Below are positions 40,876 through 46,676 of a stretch of 46,676 nucleotides of DNA, piece after piece. The DNA is from Gemmatimonadota bacterium (lineage in GTDB: Bacteria; Gemmatimonadota; Gemmatimonadetes; Longimicrobiales; Gaopeijiaceae). The position numbers and the translations under genes were made by a program. The notes beneath the pieces are model-generated. The model was not told the origin of the DNA, did no database searches, and worked only from the letters and a program-made list of their open reading frames with translations. The stretch covers positions 1-46,676 of the forward strand of contig JADFMD010000017.1 in NCBI GenBank assembly GCA_022564055.1, written 5' to 3'. Every line of letters starts with the position of its first letter. Position 1 is the stretch's first letter.

Positions 40876-42111
40876 TTACATATGCTCGATGACGGCCTGG
40901 CCGAACTCTGACGTCTTCAGAACCCGGGCTCCGTCCATCTGCCGTTCGAGGTCGTAGGTCACCGTCTTAGCGCCCACCGCACCTTCCATACCCCGCAGTA
41001 CGGCCTCGGCGGCCTCGTCCCAGCCCATGTGTTGGAGCATCATGACCGCCGAAAGGATCAACGACCCCGGGTTCACTTTGTCCTGGTCCGTGTACTTGGG
41101 TGCCGTACCGTGCGTAGCCTCGAACAACGCGATGTCGTCCCCCACGTTTGCGCCGGGCGCCATTCCCAAGCCGCCCACTTGGGCAGCACACGCATCCGAC
41201 AGGTAGTCGCCGTTCAGGTTCGGCGTTATGAGCACGTCATATTCATCCGGACGCAGCAAGACCTGTTGGAACATGGCATCGGCGATGCGGTCGCCGATCA
41301 CAAGCTTACCGGTCGCATCAGCCCCGTCCCAAACGGCGGACTCGCGGATGGTGCTGTCGGCGAATTCCTCCGCAGCCACCTCATATCCCCAGTCACGGAA
41401 GGCGCCCTCGGTGAACTTCATTATGTTGCCCTTGTGGACGAGTGTGGCCGTGCGCCGGTCCCGGTCCAGTGCATAACGAATCGCCGCTGCCACATGGCGT
41501 TTCGTACCAAAAGGGCTGATCGGCTTGATCCCGATTCCGCTGTGTTCGCGGATATTCGCACCCAGCTCCTCCACCAGGAAGTCACGAACTTTTTCGGCCT
41601 CAGGGGTGCCCGAAGCCCACTCGATTCCCGCGTAGACATCCTCCGTGTTCTCCCGAAAGATGATGACGTCGAGCTTCTCTGGCCGCTTCATGGGAGACGG
41701 AACCCCCTCGATCCAACGCACCGGACGAATGCAGGAGTAGAGATCGAGTACCTGCCTCAGCGTCACGTTGAGAGAGCGGATCCCCCCACCTACCGGCGTG
41801 GTGAGCGGCCCCTTGATACCGACTCTGAACTCCCGGAGCGCCTCGAAGGTCTCCTCCGGAATCCATTCGCCTGTTTTTTCATTGGCTTTTTCACCGGCGT
41901 AGATCTCCATCCAGACCATCTGCCGCGTACCCCCGTAAGCGTGCTCGACGGACGCGTCGATGACGGCCTGCGTGGCACGCCAGATGTCGGGACCGATGCC
42001 ATCGCCTTCGATGAAGGGGATGATCGGCCGGTCCGGCACCACCAACTCCCCATCCTCGCGGGTGATTCTGTCTCCGCCCGAGGGGATCACTGCGTGGGTG
42101 TAGTTGGCCAA
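40876..42111 (-). CDS. icd: Isocitrate dehydrogenase, NADP-dependent type
   Basis: 411 residues from TTG 42111, preceded by GGAG at 6-nt spacing; no ATG or GTG fits the homologous start. Converts isocitrate to 2-oxoglutarate. The chain aligns closely with E. coli Icd: [34 protein letters not shown]-like segment at about residue 95 with the regulatory Ser in [61 protein letters not shown] and [17 protein letters not shown]. It heads the long minus-strand block and is divergent from the iron-transporter operon. Confidence 0.93.
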   Translation of the reverse strand: MANYTHAVIPSGGDRITREDGELVVPDRPIIPFIEGDGIGPDIWRATQAVIDASVEHAYGGTRQMVWMEIYAGEKANEKTGEWIPEETFEALREFRVGIKGPLTTPVGGGIRSLNVTLRQVLDLYSCIRPVRWIEGVPSPMKRPEKLDVIIFRENTEDVYAGIEWASGTPEAEKVRDFLVEELGANIREHSGIGIKPISPFGTKRHVAAAIRYALDRDRRTATLVHKGNIMKFTEGAFRDWGYEVAAEEFADSTIRESAVWDGADATGKLVIGDRIADAMFQQVLLRPDEYDVLITPNLNGDYLSDACAAQVGGLGMAPGANVGDDIALFEATHGTAPKYTDQDKVNPGSLILSAVMMLQHMGWDEAAEAVLRGMEGAVGAKTVTYDLERQMDGARVLKTSEFGQAVIEHM

Positions 42112-42309
42112 AGAGCACTCCAGGGTGTGGTCGTAGATGTTCGGTTTATCTAGGCCCCGCCACGATAGGACAGAGCTGGTAAGCCATGAAAGATACCCCG
42201 GGGGGAAGGGGGCGCCAATGCCTCGATGGGAACCCCGGGGGGACTCTCGGGACGATCCCCAAAAGCCCCTCACTTGCATGGGACGTCCGTCCAGCCGATC
42301 TTCTTGTTC

Positions 42310-42336
42310 GCTAGATGAGATTGGTTCTCAACTAGC
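42310..42336. promoter_or_regulatory. 27-bp palindromic operator, iron-regulator-like
   Basis: Arms GCTAGATGAGA and TCTCAACTAGC around TTGGT; ten of eleven arm positions pair. The centre reads TGAGATTGGTTCTCA, close to the 7-1-7 style of Fur sites with TGAGA/TCTCA ends. It lies 26 bp before the start codon of the iron-type binding protein and about 200 bp from icd. A Fur-like or other metal repressor is the natural candidate; the same sequence could also form a short mRNA hairpin. Confidence 0.6.
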
Positions 42337-42361
42337 ACACGCCCATCAGGAGGGACACTCA

Positions 42362-43414
42362 ATGAAGTGCTTTACCAGGGCTCGCCTTTGGATGGCCGTC
42401 GGGGTCGTCATCTTGGCGGCTTGTTCCGGGGATGGGGGTTCTGACGGAGCCTCCGAAGATGCCGGCGTCGTGAACGTCTATAGCCACCGGCATTACGACA
42501 CGGATCAAGAGCTCTTTCGACGTTTCACCGAGTCGACGGGTATCCGGGTGAACGTCCAGACCGCATCGGCCGACGAGTTGATCACCCGCCTCGAGACCGA
42601 GGGCGCCGACACGAGAGCGGACCTCCTGGTCACCGTGGATGCGGGGCGGCTCCAGCGAGCGAAAGTGCGCGGGCTCCTCCGTGCGGTCTCCTCGGAGACG
42701 CTCCAAACGAATGTGCCCGACCATCTGAGGGATCCCGACGGTTTTTGGTATGGCCTGACCCAGCGGGGTCGAGTGATCGTCTACTCCAAGGATCGCGTTT
42801 CGCCCGAGGATCTTTCGACCTACGAAGACCTCGCCGACCCCAAGTGGCGGGGCAAGATCCTCGTGCGCAGCTCCGAAAACATCTACAACCAGTCCCTCCT
42901 CGCCTCGATCATCGCCGTCCACGGCGACGAGAAAGCCGAACGCTGGGCGGAGGGCGTCGTCCAGAACATGGCCCGCACACCGCAGGGCTCCGATCGCGAT
43001 CAGGTCAGGGACGTAGCGGCGGGCGTGGGTGACATCGCCATCGTGAACACCTACTACCTCGGGCTCCTGTTCAACGGCGAGGACGAACGCGACCGTGCGC
43101 TCGCCGACAAAGTGGGCGTCTTCTTTCCCAACCAAGGCGATCGCGGCGCCCACATGAACGTGAGTGGCGCCGGCGTGACCGCTCATTCACCCAACCCGGA
43201 AAATGCGCTTCGGCTCTTGGAGTTCCTGACGGACACCGAAGCCCAGACCGGGTACGCCGAAGCCAACTATGAGTATCCGGTGAAGCCCGGAATCGAGTGG
43301 GCGGAGACCCTCACCGGTTGGGGGGAATTTCGTGCTGATACCCTGAATCTCTCCGTTCTGGGCGAGCTCAACGCGCGGGCCGTCATGGTCTTCGACCGGG
43401 CGGGCTGGCGATAA
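42362..43414 (+). CDS. Iron(III) ABC transporter substrate-binding lipoprotein (FbpA/FutA-like)
   Basis: 350 residues from ATG 42362; AGGAGGG lies 7 nt upstream. Signal ARLWMAVGVVILAACSG ends in a lipobox Cys. The mature protein opens VVNVYSHRHYDTDQELFRRF, the hallmark of ferric-iron-binding FutA/FbpA proteins, and later shows VPDHLRDPDGFWYGLTQRGR, DPKWRGKILVRSSENIYNQS and the Tyr pair in IVNTYYLGLLF that coordinates iron in this family. It binds ferric iron in the periplasm and hands it to the permease that starts about 70 nt downstream. The palindrome 26 bp upstream probably controls it. Confidence 0.93.
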   Translation: MKCFTRARLWMAVGVVILAACSGDGGSDGASEDAGVVNVYSHRHYDTDQELFRRFTESTGIRVNVQTASADELITRLETEGADTRADLLVTVDAGRLQRAKVRGLLRAVSSETLQTNVPDHLRDPDGFWYGLTQRGRVIVYSKDRVSPEDLSTYEDLADPKWRGKILVRSSENIYNQSLLASIIAVHGDEKAERWAEGVVQNMARTPQGSDRDQVRDVAAGVGDIAIVNTYYLGLLFNGEDERDRALADKVGVFFPNQGDRGAHMNVSGAGVTAHSPNPENALRLLEFLTDTEAQTGYAEANYEYPVKPGIEWAETLTGWGEFRADTLNLSVLGELNARAVMVFDRAGWR

Positions 43415-43482
43415 GACCTTTTCGTCTTTGGTGGCGGGGGGATTCCCGGGGGGGTCTCACACGGTGGAGTGCCTCCGCCCTG

Positions 43483-45078
43483 GTGGTAGTGGCCCTGACG
43501 TCCCTGCCGCTCGTCGTGATCCTGTTCGGCGTGTTCGGGCGCGGGAGCCCAATGTGGGGCCACCTGGTCGATACGGTCCTGCTCGTGTACGTCGGGAACT
43601 CCGCCATTCTCATGCTCGGCGTGGGGGTCTTGTCCCTCGTCATCGGGCTCGCGCCGGCCTGGCTGGTGTCCGCGTACGACTTTCCGGGACGGCGGACGTT
43701 CGAGTGGGCGTTGGTGCTGCCCTTGGCGATCCCCACCTACATCATCGCCTACACGTACGCCGGCGTCTTCGAGTACGATGCCCTGCTGCCGAGTGCGCTG
43801 AGCGCCGTATGGCCCGATATGGAGGTGTGGCGTATCCGCGCTGCGGTCATGTCCCGCGAGGGTGCCATGGTCATGATGGCGCTCGTGCTCTACCCGTACA
43901 TATACGTCATCGCCCGAGCGTCCTTCCTCCGACAGTCGAGTACAGTGCTGGAGATGGCACGCACCCTCGGGCGCGGCCCCTGGGACACGTTTTTTCGAGT
44001 CGCCCTCCCCATGTCGAGGCCGGCCGTGGCCGGCGGCCTGACGCTGGTTCTGATGGAGGTGCTCAACGACTATGGAGCCGTAAAGTATTTCGGCATACCG
44101 ACCTTCACGACGGGCATCTTCCGGGCGTGGTTCCCGCTGAACGACCCGATCGCGGCGATGCGCCTGTCCGGGATCCTGCTCCTGTTCGTCTTCACGCTCA
44201 TCGTCTTCGAGCGCCTCCAGCGTGGCCGGGCGCGCTTCGATGACGGTGCACGGGGGTATCGGCCCGCGGTGAGACGAGCGTTGGGTGTGCGGGGGCGTTG
44301 GCTCGCGGCGAGTGTGTGCCTCCTGCCACTCGCGTTGGGATTCCTGGTGCCGGTCGCCAAGTTGGCGACCTGGGCCGGACAAGCCGGATCGAGAGCCCTC
44401 GACGTGCGATTCCTGGGACTCATCCTGAACAGCTTTTCCCTGGCGCTCGCCGCCGCGCTCATCGCCGTGTTCGGGGCGCTCCTGATCGGATATGCCGCAC
44501 GACTGAGTCCCACTCCGCTGCTCCGGCTGGCTTCGAGAGTCTCCGTTCTCGGTTATTCGATTCCGGGTGCGGTGGTCGCTGTGGGCGTCTTCATCCCCTT
44601 CGTGTGGATGGACCGGCGGTTGAACGCGTTCATGACGGCGGCCTTCGACGCTCCCACGGGACTCCTGCTGAGTGGAACGTTGGTTGCACTGATTTTCGCC
44701 TACGTCGTGCGCTTCATGGCCGTGGCCCTGAACCCGATCGAGGCCGGCTTCAAGCGTCTCTGCGGCAACCTCGACGACACGTCGAGATCGTTGGGTGTCC
44801 CCCCGCTGAAAACGCTGTGGAAGGTGGATCTACCTCTGCTGCGCGGCACCCTGATCAGCGCGGCGCTCCTGGTCTTCGTCGACGTCCTCAAGGAGCTTCC
44901 CCTCACGCTGATTCTCCGCCCCTTCAACTTCGATACGCTGGCGACCCGGGCGTTTCAACTCGCGACGGACGAGCAGTTGGCCCGGTCCGCGGTGCCGGCG
45001 CTCCTCATCATCCTGGTCGGACTCGTGCCCGTGATCCTGCTGAACAAGCTGATCGGGGGCGGGGGGAAGGGGTCGTGA
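43483..45078 (+). CDS. Iron(III) ABC transporter permease, fused double-domain
   Basis: 531 residues from GTG 43483; no good ribosome site precedes it, and the frame is open further upstream without a standard start codon, so the true start is uncertain. Two binding-protein-dependent transport domains are joined in one chain (FbpB-type). Each has about six TM segments and an EAA-like loop: TVLEMARTLGRGPWDTFFRVALP and TSRSLGVPPLKTLWKVDLPLLRG. It forms the inner-membrane channel for ferric iron. No ATPase gene follows in the window, so the energising subunit must be encoded elsewhere. Confidence 0.92.
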   Translation: MVVALTSLPLVVILFGVFGRGSPMWGHLVDTVLLVYVGNSAILMLGVGVLSLVIGLAPAWLVSAYDFPGRRTFEWALVLPLAIPTYIIAYTYAGVFEYDALLPSALSAVWPDMEVWRIRAAVMSREGAMVMMALVLYPYIYVIARASFLRQSSTVLEMARTLGRGPWDTFFRVALPMSRPAVAGGLTLVLMEVLNDYGAVKYFGIPTFTTGIFRAWFPLNDPIAAMRLSGILLLFVFTLIVFERLQRGRARFDDGARGYRPAVRRALGVRGRWLAASVCLLPLALGFLVPVAKLATWAGQAGSRALDVRFLGLILNSFSLALAAALIAVFGALLIGYAARLSPTPLLRLASRVSVLGYSIPGAVVAVGVFIPFVWMDRRLNAFMTAAFDAPTGLLLSGTLVALIFAYVVRFMAVALNPIEAGFKRLCGNLDDTSRSLGVPPLKTLWKVDLPLLRGTLISAALLVFVDVLKELPLTLILRPFNFDTLATRAFQLATDEQLARSAVPALLIILVGLVPVILLNKLIGGGGKGS

Positions 45079-45311
45079 TGAGGAGAAGAGCGTCCATCAG
45101 GCAACTCCCATACCAAGCGTGGCACAGAAAACGTGTTCGATAGGCTGAAGTGCATGTTCGATAACGGCCCCGGGCGCTCCCGACGCGGAGGTGACGGTGG
45201 TAGCCGTCACCGGAGCGTCCCGAAGGGCCGGGCCCCCCATCGGTCTTCACCTCAGTGCCCAGAACGGTCTGGCGCGAAGGCGCGCCTGAGGGCCCGTGCG
45301 GGAGAGCGGCG
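45079..45311. other. Intergenic region with a strong hairpin
   Basis: About 230 bp between two convergent genes. A perfect 8-bp stem with 6-nt loop (GGTGACGG/CCGTCACC) at 45190-45211 lies inside an outer CGCTCC/GGAGCG pairing. There is no T-run after it on either strand, so it is not a canonical terminator. TGTTCGATA occurs twice (near 45132 and 45154). Nothing else is seen. Confidence 0.4.
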
Positions 45312-45905
45312 TTACACGGCGGCGGCCACGGCCTCCAGCTGCTGAGATCGTCTTTTGGCTCGGCGGTCCAGAATGTCCTGCTTAGCTGCGATTATCGCTC
45401 CCCGCATCAGATCGCTCTGGTTCGCGTTCGAAAAAGTAGCTGCCAGCCGAGTCACCTTCTCGGAGAGTGAAGCCTCGCACCTGACACGAATACGAGCATA
45501 TCTCTTGCCGTGGGCTAGCCGTGCCCGCGAGAGCTTATCTAAGCGCCTGGCAAGTGGCGGGCTACTTGCGGCGGAGTGAAGGTAAAACCGAATAACCGCT
45601 GGGGAGAACTTCTTCGGAGTCACGCCGTAGTGCTCAGCCAATAGAGCAAGAATGTCTTCCAGCTCTCTAGGAACGCGTGCTTCGAGGACCTCCTCTTTGG
45701 CCGCCTCTCGGGCTTCTTTGATCCGCGGGGTCGACTGAGCCGGTATCACCAGAACCTCGTCTGACTCCTCATGGACACCCACAAGGACATTCTTCACTGT
45801 GGTGCCTGAGTCCAACGTGAGGTCTCGATACTTGTAGACGACTGGCACCCTGCCCGATTCCGGGGCCAGGGCGATACCCTTCTCGCCCTCTTGGATGATT
45901 TTCAC
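45312..45905 (-). CDS. Tandem ribbon-helix-helix protein, antitoxin-like
   Basis: 197 residues from GTG 45905, with GAGG upstream, 7 bp after the stop of the fused frame. Residues 1-60 form a beta-rich domain (VPVVYKYRDLTLDSGTTVKN, VLVGVHEESDEVLVIPAQ) of a kind seen in front of some antitoxins; it has no zinc-binding cysteines. Two segments look like ribbon-helix-helix DNA-binding units: VLEARVPRELEDILALLAEH near residues 73-92, and ARIRVRCEASLSEKVTRLAA near 137-156 with NQSDLMRGAI. Base composition and codons (TTA, CTA, AGC, ATA) are less GC-rich than neighbours. The layout (small toxin-like protein first, DNA-binding partner second) resembles mqsR-mqsA-type order, but identity is not established. 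Confidence 0.5.
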   Translation of the reverse strand: MKIIQEGEKGIALAPESGRVPVVYKYRDLTLDSGTTVKNVLVGVHEESDEVLVIPAQSTPRIKEAREAAKEEVLEARVPRELEDILALLAEHYGVTPKKFSPAVIRFYLHSAASSPPLARRLDKLSRARLAHGKRYARIRVRCEASLSEKVTRLAATFSNANQSDLMRGAIIAAKQDILDRRAKRRSQQLEAVAAAV

Positions 45906-45912
45906 ATTCGCC

Positions 45913-46676
45913 TCACTTGTGCACGCTGATGAACATGGCGGACTTGTCAGCCGGGTCTAGGAAATACGCCTTTATATACCACCGCTCTCCATCGACCTCT
46001 GGCCTGAACACATGGACGGTCGTTTCCGAATCCCAGTCATGGCATGAGCTCGAATACTGATCTCCCCTCGTTCTCCGTAGCAGCCTTACCACTTCAGTTT
46101 CAGTCATATCACCGACGGCCAGTAGATTCTTCTCGCTCAGGGTGTCCCTCCCTTCGTGCTGGAAGTCGCCCGCCTCCAGGGCCGCCTTCGCGACTCCCAT
46201 CACGTTGTACTTCGGCATCACCTTTTCTGCCCCGTAATACGTCATCGCGACGATACTGCCCCCGGATTCGGGAAAGAGGTCCTCGGCGCCTTTTGCGAGC
46301 GCGACGAGCGAATAGGCCGAGATGTCGAGCGCAAGCGCGAAATGGTCCCGGGGCGTGTCGATGTAGCGCCCCTTGAGGTCGTCGCGATCCGCATAGGCCA
46401 CGGAATGAATCAGAAAGTCGATTTGTCCCCATTCAGACTTGATCTCACCGAAGAACGAGGCGATCTCTTCGTCCTTCGTTACGTCGCATGGGATGCACAA
46501 CGCGTCCGGCAGCTCCTTGAGAAGGGCCTTTACACGTTTCTCCTGCGCCTCCCCGAGAAAGCTGAACGCTAGCGATGCGCCGTGCTCGGCGCATGCTTTC
46601 GCGCAACCCCATGCAATCGATCGATCGTTTGCTACACCCGTCCCCACGCCGCGCTTTCCCGCCAACAACTTTTCCG
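45913..46676 (-). pseudogene. fabI fragment fused in frame to a toxin-like tail (5' partial)
   Basis: The frame runs off the right edge; 253 codons are visible. The first ~168 match enoyl-ACP reductase FabI well: GVANDRSIAWG, CDVTKDEEIASFFGEI, HSVAYADRDDLKGRYID, and the catalytic Tyr-x6-Lys in PKYNVMGVAKAALEA. Right after ALEA (about 46171) FabI similarity stops: the substrate loop and C-terminal third are missing. The frame continues into about 85 unrelated residues (LLAVGDMTETEVVRLLRRT, HDWDSETTVHVFRPEV, GERWYIKAYFLDP, ending SAMFISVHK). This tail resembles small type II toxins and uses less GC-biased codons. An internal ATG at the METEV-like segment (about 46107) could start a free 64-residue protein. 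FabI activity is not expected. A chimeric assembly cannot be excluded. Confidence 0.65.

Overview
The window is a high-GC, gene-dense stretch of chromosome from a Gram-negative bacterium. Outer-membrane barrels, a TonB-receptor-like protein, a complete RND-MFP-TolC efflux set and an ECF sigma/anti-sigma pair all point to a two-membrane cell. The gene content and style (an LDH-type malate dehydrogenase, glycine-rich and Arg-rich proteins, long runs of GTGA/ATGA-overlapping genes on one strand) suggest Gemmatimonadota or a close FCB relative. That placement is inference; no rRNA or tRNA gene is present to settle it. Almost everything is housekeeping. Islands of interest lie at 22.2-22.8 kb and at the right edge (45.3-46.7 kb).

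Layout. 1-7.6 kb: the end of a secreted Fn3/DUF11-type surface protein, an outer-membrane barrel, a DUF2007-type protein, an amidohydrolase, a membrane GGDEF diguanylate cyclase with a 4-TM partner, a divergent zinc-ribbon protein of unknown function, a family 5 uracil-DNA glycosylase and a small 2-TM protein. 7.6-14.5 kb: a tetR-tolC-mfp-RND efflux operon with a promoter/operator that fuses to the tetR start codon. 14.8-20.2 kb: FKBP lipoprotein, malate dehydrogenase, molybdopterin genes moaD-moaE-moaA, an ECF sigma/anti-sigma/Spy-like stress operon, and an HU protein. 20.3-22.2 kb: carA and a divergent RNase H-like gene with an altered active site.

22.2-42.1 kb: a long, nearly unbroken minus-strand block. 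Read 5' to 3' it runs icd, pepA, TonB-receptor-like barrel, yicC, gmk, rpoZ, coaBC, family 4 UDG, dnaB, ispD, sua5/tsaC, arginine-phosphatase-like PTP, aroE, comF, gap, pgk, tpi, secG, 2-oxoacid dehydrogenase E2, lipB. Many junctions are 4-bp overlaps, so translation is probably coupled. The block links TCA cycle, lower glycolysis, lipoate, CoA, isoprenoid, shikimate, replication and nucleotide metabolism. About 560 bp after lipB a strong intrinsic terminator faces the same way, with a very AT-rich patch and no convincing gene in between.

42.1-46.7 kb: a plus-strand iron-type ABC transporter (lipoprotein binding protein plus fused double permease, with no ATPase beside it) preceded by a 27-bp palindrome resembling an iron-responsive operator. 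Then, on the minus strand, comes an enoyl-ACP reductase (fabI) reading frame that loses its C-terminal third and continues in frame into an unrelated, toxin-like tail. It is followed 7 bp later by a protein with two ribbon-helix-helix segments. This last arrangement, a fabI fragment fused to a putative toxin-antitoxin-like pair, is the most unusual structure in the window.
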